This document shows positions 7,184 through 13,898 of a DNA stretch of 16,034 bases, one piece after another. The position numbers and the translations under genes are program-made. The notes beneath the pieces were generated by a model that saw only the letters and a program-made list of their open reading frames with translations, was not told the origin of the DNA and ran no database searches. The DNA comes from Bacteroidota bacterium. GTDB taxonomy: Bacteria; Zhuqueibacterota; JdFR-76; DREG01. Position 1 is the first letter of the stretch. The number at the start of each line of letters is the position of its first letter. The stretch spans positions 1 to 16,034 of the forward strand of contig JAUXJX010000006.1 of the NCBI GenBank assembly GCA_030624545.1, written 5' to 3'.

Positions 7184-8145
7184 GGTGGCGTGGCCAGACC
7201 CTTAAACACCAATTGGCCTGCACCTATGACCCCCGCATGTTCTCCCAGTTTCGCTTTGCGGATTCGAACCATTGAACCCGGTATTGACATGGAGTGCTCA
7301 AGTATTGCCTTTTTGATCGGGTCGAACAGCACCGATCCGGCATTAGAAATTCCGCCCCCAATAATAATCAAGTCTAAATTTAGCAGGTTGACAACAGAGC
7401 CCAAAGCAGCTCCCAGAAAAGTCCCAACTTCCTTCATAACTTGTATTGACAAAACATCTCCCTCATGGGCCAGTTGAGCAATATGTTCAGGAGTTAACTT
7501 GTTTCCCGACTCTTTGATAAGCTGGTTTACTTTTGAATCCGGATAATCTGGAATTGTGGTTCGTGCTCGTTCGATAATCCATCGGGCACCCACATAGCGC
7601 TCGACGCAGCCTTTCTGACCACATTGGCAGAGTGGCCCATCATAGTTAAGAGTAAAATGGCCGAATTCGCCGGCTATGCCGGAGGCTCCGTGAAAAATTT
7701 CCTGATGAAAAATGAGTCCGGCACCTACGCCGGTCCCGAGCGTAACAAGCATCAGGTATTCGGAGTCGCGGCCAGCGCCAAATCGGCTTTCGGCCAGGGC
7801 GGCGACATTGGCGTCATTGTCTACAAAGGCGGGAAGGTCAAATTCTTCCTCTATGACCTTGCGAAGATCCTCCTTTTGCCAGTGGGGCAAATTCGGTGGA
7901 TCATAGACGATACCGGTTCTTGAATCGACCTGACCCGCCGAGCCAATGCCGACGCCTTTGATCTCTTTTACGCCTGATCGCTGCAACTGTTCATTGATTG
8001 ACTTAATGATTTTCTCGATTACATGCTTTGGACCTTTGGCCGCCTCCGTTGCAGTATAATTAAGGTTTTCAGGATCCCCCGATTTCGTTACCGTTGCCGT
8101 CTTAAGATTCGTCCCGCCTAAATCAACACCTATCGCTTTTTGCAA
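7180..8145 (-). CDS. ROK family sugar kinase (glucokinase-like)
   Basis: ATP-dependent cytoplasmic kinase of a hexose or amino-hexose; the exact sugar is not determined. The 321-residue protein has the N-terminal phosphate-binding AIGVDLGGTNLK (4-15), DNDANVAALAE with the likely catalytic Asp at 111, GTGVGAG, GEFGHFTL with H163, the ROK zinc motif CQCGQKGCVE (C173, C175, C180, E182), and a C-terminal IIIGGGISNAG. There is no helix-turn-helix, so it is a kinase rather than a ROK repressor. The start is the TTG at 8145. GGAAAGG in the last rarA codons lies eight bases before it, and it begins five bases after the rarA stop. A longer reading from a TTG at 8190 lacks such support. The end overlaps lptD by four bases. 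Confidence 0.9.
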   Translation of the reverse strand: MQKAIGVDLGGTNLKTATVTKSGDPENLNYTATEAAKGPKHVIEKIIKSINEQLQRSGVKEIKGVGIGSAGQVDSRTGIVYDPPNLPHWQKEDLRKVIEEEFDLPAFVDNDANVAALAESRFGAGRDSEYLMLVTLGTGVGAGLIFHQEIFHGASGIAGEFGHFTLNYDGPLCQCGQKGCVERYVGARWIIERARTTIPDYPDSKVNQLIKESGNKLTPEHIAQLAHEGDVLSIQVMKEVGTFLGAALGSVVNLLNLDLIIIGGGISNAGSVLFDPIKKAILEHSMSIPGSMVRIRKAKLGEHAGVIGAGQLVFKGLATPP

Positions 8146-8150
8146 ATCCC

Positions 8151-9509
8151 TTACCTTTCCTTCGACACCTTTTTCGTCCGCCTCTTCCAAAGCCGATTGA
8201 GGTGGGCTGTGATCTCCTTCTCGAAACCATTGCCGGATGGTTCATAGTAGATCTTATTCGCCATTCCCTCCGGCAAATAAACCTGGTCTACAAAGTGATT
8301 TTCATGATCATGTGGATAGCTGTATTCCTTGCCATACCCCAGATCTTTCATTAACTTTGTAGGTGCATTGCGCAAATGAAGTGGCACAGGTTTCAGATCC
8401 AATTTCCGTACGTCGTCGAGGGCCTTTTTTAGGCCAATGTAGGAGGAATTGCTCTTCGGCGCGGAAGCAAGATAGGTGGCGACCTGCGCCAGAACCAATT
8501 GAGCCTCCGGCATACCGATATAGGTAACAGCAGTAAATCCGGAGGTAGCCAGAATCAATGCTTGGGGATCTGCGTTGCCAACATCCTCAGCCGCCAGAAT
8601 TACGAGGCGCCGCGCGATGAACTCGGGAGCTTCGCCCGCATCGATCATTCTTGCCAGCCAGTAAAGCGCAGCATCGGGATCTGAACCGCGAATGCTCTTG
8701 ATAAATGCTGAGATTACGTCATAATGAAAATCCGCATTTTTATCATATATCATGCTGCGGCTTTGAAAGGCCTGTTCTATTATTTCTTTGGTGATCTGCA
8801 GTTTTCCGTCCCGCTTACCACTCATGGTAACCGCCAGCTCGAGAGCCGTGAGGACCACTCGCGCATCCCCCGATGACATCCGAATTAGGAATTCCCGATC
8901 CGGTTTCGACAAGATAATCTCGAATTGACGAAGAAGTAAATCCGTCTGCGTCGCCCTATCCAGGATCGTCCCGATCTCCTCCGGCGAAAGGGGGAACATT
9001 TGAAAAACCCGGCAACGAGACAAAAGTGGAGAAATTACCTCAAAAGAAGGATTTTCGGTTGTGGCGCCGATCAAAATGATCGTGCCGTCCTCCACTTCAT
9101 GCAGAAGTGCGTCTTGCTGTGACTTGTTAAACCTGTGGATCTCGTCGATGAAAAGTAATGTTTTCTTGTGGCGAGTCGAATTCAGTTTCGCTTGTTCCAA
9201 AATCCGCCGAACGTCTTTGACGCCGGCGGCAACTGCACTCAAGCTAAAAAACGAACTGTTCGTTTCATTTGCAATTACCCGGGCAAGTGTGGTTTTTCCC
9301 ACCCCGGGCGGCCCCCAAAAAATCATGGAAAACAGCTGGTCTTGCCTAATTGCCTTATATAAGATTTTGTCTTCGTCCAAAAGATGATCTTGTCCCACAA
9401 CCTCTTCCAAGCGTTTGGGACGCATCCGGTCAGCCAGAGGCTGTCTGATTTCCTGGGAGGTTTCCGCTGAGACTCCTTTTGGGGCTTGCTTATCAAACAG
9501 CTCAGCCAT
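8151..9509 (-). CDS. rarA: Replication-associated recombination protein A (AAA+ ATPase RarA/MgsA)
   Basis: Clamp-loader-like AAA+ ATPase that acts at stalled replication forks and associates with SSB and DNA ends. The 452-residue protein is standard length. Visible are PLADRMRPKRLEEVVGQDHL at 24-43, Walker A GPPGVGKTT at 66-74, Walker B LLFIDEIHRF at 118-127, sensor-1 GATTEN at 148-153, sensor-2 SGDAR at 213-217, and the family-specific tetramerisation part (about 255-445), including GSDPDAALYWLARMIDAGE, EDVGNADPQA, then LPEGM. The ATG start at 9509 has a weak ribosome-binding site; a promoter candidate lies at 9562-9590. It is the first gene of the rarA-ROK-lptD unit. Confidence 0.96.
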   Translation of the reverse strand: MAELFDKQAPKGVSAETSQEIRQPLADRMRPKRLEEVVGQDHLLDEDKILYKAIRQDQLFSMIFWGPPGVGKTTLARVIANETNSSFFSLSAVAAGVKDVRRILEQAKLNSTRHKKTLLFIDEIHRFNKSQQDALLHEVEDGTIILIGATTENPSFEVISPLLSRCRVFQMFPLSPEEIGTILDRATQTDLLLRQFEIILSKPDREFLIRMSSGDARVVLTALELAVTMSGKRDGKLQITKEIIEQAFQSRSMIYDKNADFHYDVISAFIKSIRGSDPDAALYWLARMIDAGEAPEFIARRLVILAAEDVGNADPQALILATSGFTAVTYIGMPEAQLVLAQVATYLASAPKSNSSYIGLKKALDDVRKLDLKPVPLHLRNAPTKLMKDLGYGKEYSYPHDHENHFVDQVYLPEGMANKIYYEPSGNGFEKEITAHLNRLWKRRTKKVSKER

Positions 9510-9561
9510 AATGGTAAATACTCAAGAATGGTCGATAACTTATTATTTTTTGATGGGTTTT

Positions 9562-9590
9562 AATTTATTCAAAAACGGTTGGAAATTCAA
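9562..9590 (-). promoter_or_regulatory. Candidate promoter for rarA-ROK-lptD
   Basis: On the minus strand, TTGAAT (9590-9585) and TAAATT (9567-9562) are separated by exactly 17 bases, each four-of-six to sigma-70 consensus. It lies in an AT-rich stretch about 50 bases before the rarA ATG. The rest of the 9510-9662 interval shows no gene I can support. Confidence 0.3.
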
Positions 9591-9662
9591 TAGAAAGGGA
9601 TTCTTCGTTATGCAGGAGTCTGGCTGGAATTTTTGCTGGGTTCCGGGTATGGAGAAGAAATC

Positions 9663-9700
9663 AAAAAAGCGACCCACGAATAGTTGCCGTAGGTCGCTTT
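9663..9700 (-). terminator. Intrinsic terminator after the phosphatase/coiled-coil pair
   Basis: AAAGCGACC (9666-9674) pairs exactly with GGTCGCTTT (9692-9700). After one mismatch, ACG/CGT extends the stem by three more pairs. On the minus strand the stem is followed by a run of six T (9668-9663). It lies about 33 bases beyond the stop of the coiled-coil gene and isolates that unit from rarA. Confidence 0.82.
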
Positions 9701-9732
9701 GGTTTCTTTAGCCGAACGGCTATTCTCAAGCC

Positions 9733-10098
9733 TCAATCTGATTCCGAAGATGGTTCAATTGCTTTTTCTTCGGAGCTCTTTTCTTCTGTTTGTTCCTCTT
9801 TTTTGCCGACCACTTCCAACTCTTCTTCCTTCGCCCTCAATTCAGCTTCCAGCTCTTTGATTTCTTTTATGAGTTCTTTGGTCTGCTCATTCTGGGTCAG
9901 GGCGGCCAGTTCTCCTTCTTCCAATTTGCCATAGACGAGCTTGCCTAATTCTCTAAACTTTACGTCAATTCTTCGTTTGATGCCTGAAATCGCCAGCTTT
10001 AGCTTACTTATGGTCGTAAGCTCCTTCGTTTTTTCCGTTGCGAAGGTAATTGAATCTTCCACACCCTTCTTTATATCTTCCCATACTTTTGTTGACAT
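9733..10098 (-). CDS. Small acidic coiled-coil protein, unknown function
   Basis: A 121-residue protein with no catalytic motif, signal peptide, membrane segment or cysteine. The N-terminal half (MSTKVWEDIKKGVEDSITFA, then helix to about 55) looks amphipathic. Residues 30-58 contain KLKLAISGIKRRIDVKFREL followed by GKLVYG. Residues 70-95 form a Glu/Lys heptad coiled coil, and the tail (about 100-121) is disordered, rich in Glu, Lys and Ser. I recall similar short proteins in diverse anaerobic Gram-negative genomes but cannot name a family. The ATG at 10098 is fixed by GAGGAGGA seven bases upstream; a TTG at 10104 is too close to that site. It is the second gene of a pair, 16 bases after the HAD phosphatase, and precedes the terminator. 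The strong ribosome-binding site suggests good expression. Confidence 0.8.
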   Translation of the reverse strand: MSTKVWEDIKKGVEDSITFATEKTKELTTISKLKLAISGIKRRIDVKFRELGKLVYGKLEEGELAALTQNEQTKELIKEIKELEAELRAKEEELEVVGKKEEQTEEKSSEEKAIEPSSESD

Positions 10099-10114
10099 GA
10101 TCAAATCCTCCTCT

Positions 10115-10762
10115 TCAAGAATTATTCATGAGATGAACTTCAAGACCATCCATGATGTCTGAAAAATCCCGAAATGGCATAAATGGGATGTTCTTTTTGC
10201 GGCAGTACGCCTCGAGATCATTTTTCGCGAAAATCAAATCGGCCTCTTTGGCTGCAAAGATATCTGAAAGACCATCTACAACCAATACTGACTCTGCGAC
10301 ATTTTCACTGAATCGACGCAGATGATAACCTTTACAATTGGCGCATCTTCCACACGTTTGATCGTAATAAGGAAACTCTGCGATTAGAGTCTTCTCATCT
10401 TTCCACGTCAGCTTATTGGAATATACGGCCACATGCTCCAATTCGTTTCTATCTAAAATTGGGCGAATATACAGATCCATTCCATCACTCAGTATGAAAG
10501 TAGAAAAAGAGCGCTTTTCACAGAACCGGACAAATCTGGAAAAATGCGGATCGATGCTCTGATCCAGCAAAAATTTCTCAAGCTCCGCTTTGGTGATCTG
10601 CAGATGCTGAATTGAACGGAGATACATTGCGCGCGAATCGATCTCTCCCGCTTTCCATTTTTCGACAATCTCTTTCGCCTTGCCATTAGTAAATCTGGAA
10701 AACAGCTCGTTACCAACGTCGCGCGGGCTTATTGTACCATCAAAGTCACAAAAGATTTTCAT
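10115..10762 (-). CDS. MtnX-like HAD-IB family phosphatase
   Basis: Predicted Mg-dependent phosphatase of the haloacid dehalogenase IB group, related to phosphoserine phosphatase and to MtnX of methionine salvage. The 215 residues carry motif I DFDGT (D6, D8), motif II ILSDG (S92), motif III Lys in CKGYH (K144) and motif IV VDGLSD (D163, D167). A CGRCANC cluster (C137, C140, C143) directly before K144 looks like a small metal-binding insert, a feature of MtnX-like members. No other methionine-salvage gene is near, so the substrate is open; phosphoserine or another small phosphomonoester is possible. The ribosome-binding site is weak and a short GC hairpin lies in the leader (10778-10791). It is the first gene of a pair with the coiled-coil gene. 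Confidence 0.85.
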   Translation of the reverse strand: MKIFCDFDGTISPRDVGNELFSRFTNGKAKEIVEKWKAGEIDSRAMYLRSIQHLQITKAELEKFLLDQSIDPHFSRFVRFCEKRSFSTFILSDGMDLYIRPILDRNELEHVAVYSNKLTWKDEKTLIAEFPYYDQTCGRCANCKGYHLRRFSENVAESVLVVDGLSDIFAAKEADLIFAKNDLEAYCRKKNIPFMPFRDFSDIMDGLEVHLMNNS

Positions 10763-10777
10763 AATCTTTTCAACGCG

Positions 10778-10791
10778 CCCCGTGATCGGGG
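10778..10791. repeat. Short GC hairpin in the phosphatase leader
   Basis: CCCCG (10778-10782) and CGGGG (10787-10791) form a 5-bp stem with a 4-base loop, ending 15 bases before the phosphatase ATG on the minus strand. There is no T-run, so it is not a terminator. It may affect ribosome access or mRNA stability. Confidence 0.4.
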
Positions 10792-10837
10792 ATTATTCGA
10801 CAGATCCCGTAATGTTTCTTTCCCGGGTGCCTTGCAC

Positions 10838-10897
10838 AAAAAAAGCCCCTGGAGAATCCTGAGCCTGAAGTTGCCAGACGATTCCAACCCGGAGCTT
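10838..10897 (-). terminator. Candidate intrinsic terminator of ppdK
   Basis: On the minus strand, AAGCTCC (10897-10891) pairs with GGGGCTT (10849-10843), giving seven pairs with one G-U. Further pairing, TGGAATC against GATT..CCA with a 2-base bulge, lies inside. The stem runs into seven T (10844-10838). It begins about 20 bases after the ppdK stop. The internal loop and long apical loop make it less canonical. Confidence 0.5.
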
Positions 10898-10917
10898 CCA
10901 GCCTTTTCGCAAGCTGC

Positions 10918-13635
10918 CTATTGGCTTCTCCTCAATACCGCCTGTGCAGCCGCCAACCGTGCAATGGGAACGCGGTAAGGCGAACAGCTTACATAATTCA
11001 TCCCGACTCTATGGCAGAATTCGACTGACTTGGGTTCGCCGCCGTGCTCACCACAGATTCCAATTTTGAGATCGGGTCGGGTGGATCGGCCTTTTTCCAC
11101 GCCCATTAGTACTAGCTGGCCAACACCCTCCTGATCGAGAACCTGAAAAGGATCTTCGGGTAGAATTTTCATCTCATCGTAGGCTGCAAGAAATTTTCCT
11201 GCGTCGTCCCGGCTATAGCCATAGGTCAGCTGGGTTAAGTCGTTCGTTCCAAAAGAAAAGAAGTCGGCTACTTCTGCTATTTTGTCCGCTATGAGAGAAG
11301 CCCTTGGGATTTCAATCATCGTTCCGACCATATAATTTACTCTAACACCGTACTCTTCCTGAACTTTTTCTGCCACCCGGTCTACGATCTCTCGCTGGTG
11401 CGCCAACTCTTCCCGGGTGCCGATCAAAGGAACCATGATTTCAGGATAGACATTTATTCCCTCTTTCGTCAATTCGCAAGCAGCGGCAATGATGGCTCGG
11501 GCTTGCATTTCTGTGATCTCCGGGTAAACGATCCCCAGGCGGCAGCCACGGTGGCCCAGCATGGGATTGAATTCATGAAGTTGTACAACTTTTTGCTTCA
11601 CGTCTTCCAAAGAGATTCCCATTTCATCCGCCATTTCCTGCTGCTGGGATTCTTCGTGTGGCAAGAACTCATGCAACGGTGGATCCAGGGTCCGGATGGT
11701 CACTGGTAGATCTCGCATCGCTTTCAGGATCCCGTAGAAATCATCCTTTTGGTAGGGAAATAGTTTTTCGAGGGCGCCTCTTCGGCCGGCTTCGTCGCTT
11801 GCCAGGATCATCTCGCGCATGGCTTTAATGCGGTCGGCTTCGAAAAACATATGCTCAGTCCTGGTGAGCCCGATTCCTTCAGCGCCAAATTGCCGGGCGA
11901 CTTCGGCATCCTTGGGCGTATCCGCGTTTGTTCGCACGCCCAATTTGCGTACTTCGTCTGCCCACTCCATCAATCGACCGAAATTGCCGGTTAGCTCGGG
12001 TTCGACCGTAGGTACTTGACCGGTCATAACTTCGCCCGTGGATCCGTTTAAAGAAATATGGTCACCTTCCTTGAGAACATAGCCATCTATGTGCATTTCT
12101 TTGCTTGAATAATTGATGTTCAGCGCACCACAGCCGGCCACGCAGCAGGTCCCCATCCCTCTTGCCACGACGGCGGCATGAGAGGTCATTCCCCCGCGAG
12201 AAGTCAATATGCCTTCTGCCACGTGCATACCGCCTATGTCCTCCGGAGAAGTTTCAATCCGGACCAAGATGACTTTTTCTCCCCGCTCAACCCACTCCTC
12301 CGCATCTTCTGCATGGAAGACCACTCGCCCCGAGGCGCCGCCTGGTGAGGCTGGCAGTCCTTTGGCAATCACATTCTTCTCAGCCTTTGGATCGAATTGC
12401 GGATGAAGCAGCCGGTCCAGTTCCTCCGGCATGATTCTCATTACCGCTTCATTCTTATCGATTAAACCCTCTTCAGCCATCGCGACCGCTATTCGAACTG
12501 CTGCTTCCGCCGTTCTCTTGCCCCGTCGAGTTTGCAGCATCCATAGCTTTTTCCGTTGGATCGTGAACTCGATATCCTGCATATCCCGATAATGATGTTC
12601 GAGCTTTTTATAGATGCCCTCAAGTTCCTCATATATTTCAGGCATGTGTTCCTCGAGCGAGAGATAGTTGTCTCGACGCTCTTCTTCCGAACTCCCTCTC
12701 TGTTTTGCTAATTCCATACTCCTTTTTCGAGTGATTTCTAGAGGGGTGCGAATTCCTGCGACGACATCTTCACCCTGTGCGTTGATTAAGAATTCGCCAA
12801 AGAATTCGTTTTCTCCCGTAGCCGGATCTCGGGTAAATGCGACGCCCGTTGCACAATCATCGCCCATATTGCCGAACACCATTGCCTGAACATTAATCGC
12901 CGTTCCCCAATCACCAGGGATGCCGTGCAGCCTCCGATAAGTTACTGCACGCTGGTTCATCCAGGAACCAAAGACGGCATCAATGGCGCCCCATAGCTGG
13001 GCCCACGGATCGGTTGGAAAATCCATGCCTTTCTTATCTTTTATTGTTTGCTTAAAGCGGACAACAAGATCTTTGAGGTCTTCCGCTGTTAGCTCTGTAT
13101 CCAATTTTACACCGCGAGCCTCTTTGGCCTCTTCAATGATCACCTCAAACGGATCTTCCTCCTCTTTGGATTCGGGTCTGAGACCCAGGACCACGTCGCC
13201 ATACATCTGGACGAATCGACGGTATGAATCCCAGCCAAATCGTTCGTTGCCGGACTGTTCGATCAACCCTTGCACCGTCTCCTCATTCAAGCCAAGATTC
13301 AAGACGGTGTCCATCATTCCCGGCATAGAGACGCGCGCCCCGGAGCGAACCGACAGCAGAAGTGGATTGGAGACATCGCCAAATTTGGCGCCCATGATTT
13401 CTTCAACTTGACTGACGGCATTTCTTACCTCCTGGTCAAGCTCCTGTGGATAATGTCGATCGTGATCAAAATAGATTTTACACACCTCGGTTGAAATCGA
13501 AAATCCCGCCGGAACGGGTATGCCAAGGTTGCTCATTTCTGCCAGGTCGGCACCTTTGCCACCAAGCAAATTTCTCATCTCCGATCCGCCTTCGGCTTTC
13601 CCTCCTCCAAAAAAATATACCAATTTCGCAGTCAT
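10918..13635 (-). CDS. ppdK: Pyruvate, phosphate dikinase
   Basis: Interconverts pyruvate + ATP + Pi and PEP + AMP + PPi in the cytoplasm; serves PPi-linked glycolysis or gluconeogenesis. The 905 residues hold an ATP-grasp domain (about 1-370, with LLGGKGADLAEMSNLGIPVP near 23 and SVRSGARVSMPGMMDTVLNLG at 95-115), the swivelling phosphohistidine domain (GGMTSHAAVVARGMG, catalytic H486, neighbouring regulatory-type T484) and the pyruvate/PEP barrel (RTLDPPLHEFLPH, FGTNDLTQLTYGYSRDD, ICGEHGGEPKS with catalytic C861). A charged insert at about 303-328 makes it longer than the ~875-residue clostridial form. The ATG at 13635 is preceded by AAGGAG at an 8-base spacing. A reading 25 residues longer is rejected. 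No PPDK regulatory-protein gene is nearby. Confidence 0.97.
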   Translation of the reverse strand: MTAKLVYFFGGGKAEGGSEMRNLLGGKGADLAEMSNLGIPVPAGFSISTEVCKIYFDHDRHYPQELDQEVRNAVSQVEEIMGAKFGDVSNPLLLSVRSGARVSMPGMMDTVLNLGLNEETVQGLIEQSGNERFGWDSYRRFVQMYGDVVLGLRPESKEEEDPFEVIIEEAKEARGVKLDTELTAEDLKDLVVRFKQTIKDKKGMDFPTDPWAQLWGAIDAVFGSWMNQRAVTYRRLHGIPGDWGTAINVQAMVFGNMGDDCATGVAFTRDPATGENEFFGEFLINAQGEDVVAGIRTPLEITRKRSMELAKQRGSSEEERRDNYLSLEEHMPEIYEELEGIYKKLEHHYRDMQDIEFTIQRKKLWMLQTRRGKRTAEAAVRIAVAMAEEGLIDKNEAVMRIMPEELDRLLHPQFDPKAEKNVIAKGLPASPGGASGRVVFHAEDAEEWVERGEKVILVRIETSPEDIGGMHVAEGILTSRGGMTSHAAVVARGMGTCCVAGCGALNINYSSKEMHIDGYVLKEGDHISLNGSTGEVMTGQVPTVEPELTGNFGRLMEWADEVRKLGVRTNADTPKDAEVARQFGAEGIGLTRTEHMFFEADRIKAMREMILASDEAGRRGALEKLFPYQKDDFYGILKAMRDLPVTIRTLDPPLHEFLPHEESQQQEMADEMGISLEDVKQKVVQLHEFNPMLGHRGCRLGIVYPEITEMQARAIIAAACELTKEGINVYPEIMVPLIGTREELAHQREIVDRVAEKVQEEYGVRVNYMVGTMIEIPRASLIADKIAEVADFFSFGTNDLTQLTYGYSRDDAGKFLAAYDEMKILPEDPFQVLDQEGVGQLVLMGVEKGRSTRPDLKIGICGEHGGEPKSVEFCHRVGMNYVSCSPYRVPIARLAAAQAVLRRSQ

Positions 13636-13671
13636 CAAATGTTCTCCTTGCAAGTCCTGTGCATTTGGTTT

Positions 13672-13680
13672 CTTATAACA
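13672..13680 (-). promoter_or_regulatory. Candidate extended -10 promoter for ppdK
   Basis: On the minus strand TGTTATAAG fits the extended -10 form (TGn followed by a five-of-six TATAAT). It would give a leader of about 30 bases that includes the strong AAGGAG site. No good -35 hexamer is seen at 16-18 bases. Confidence 0.33.
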
Positions 13681-13873
13681 GAAATTAAGACGAACCCCGA
13701 ACAAAATCACTCAAAAAAGCATTAATCTCATGTTGACAAAGAATAAGGAAGTGGCACACAAAATCCTGGGCTTGTCTGGGTTGACTATTGGTTAAGATAG
13801 ACCCCCAGTTGTGCAAAAATGGCGATCCCAACTAACAACTTCGCTGCTGCATTTATATCAAGGCAACCCCCGT

Positions 13874-13895
13874 GGGGCCTGGCGGTACAGGCCTC
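13874..13895. repeat. GC-rich hairpin just after the S41 protease gene
   Basis: GGCCTG (13876-13881) and CAGGCC (13888-13893) form a perfect 6-bp stem around a 6-base loop, four bases beyond the protease stop codon. A CCCC-GT-GGGG element (overlapping at 13874-13877) adjoins it. There is no T-run on the minus strand, so it is not a standard intrinsic terminator; it may protect the mRNA 3' end or help Rho-dependent termination. Confidence 0.45.
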
Positions 13896-13898
13896 CAT

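Noticed and set aside
8146..8190. Longer ROK kinase from TTG at 8190
   Set aside because: It would overlap rarA, has no ribosome-binding site of its own, and the extra 15 residues are just a frame-shifted reading of the rarA tail.
7180..9509. RarA plus neighbours as a phage-defence module
   Set aside because: RarA is a standard housekeeping AAA+ protein with all expected motifs; the kinase and LptD are also housekeeping, and no effector nuclease or toxin is seen.
9511..9711. Possible small plus-strand gene in the gap upstream of rarA
   Set aside because: Its frame runs into rarA antisense and through the terminator stem, there is no ribosome-binding site, and composition is unlike the real proteins.
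9709..9722. TAGCCG-AA-CGGCTA palindrome between the coiled-coil gene and its terminator
   Set aside because: A 2-base loop is too tight for an RNA hairpin, and the adjacent 9-bp stem with T-run explains termination; an isolated 14-base palindrome is not enough to claim an operator.
10115..10762. Methionine-salvage operon
   Set aside because: Only the phosphatase resembles MtnX; no mtnA/B/D/W/K-like gene is present in the window.
13636..13710. 25-residue N-terminal extension of pyruvate phosphate dikinase
   Set aside because: The extension is not PPDK-like; AAGGAG at correct spacing and family homology both begin at the ATG at 13635.
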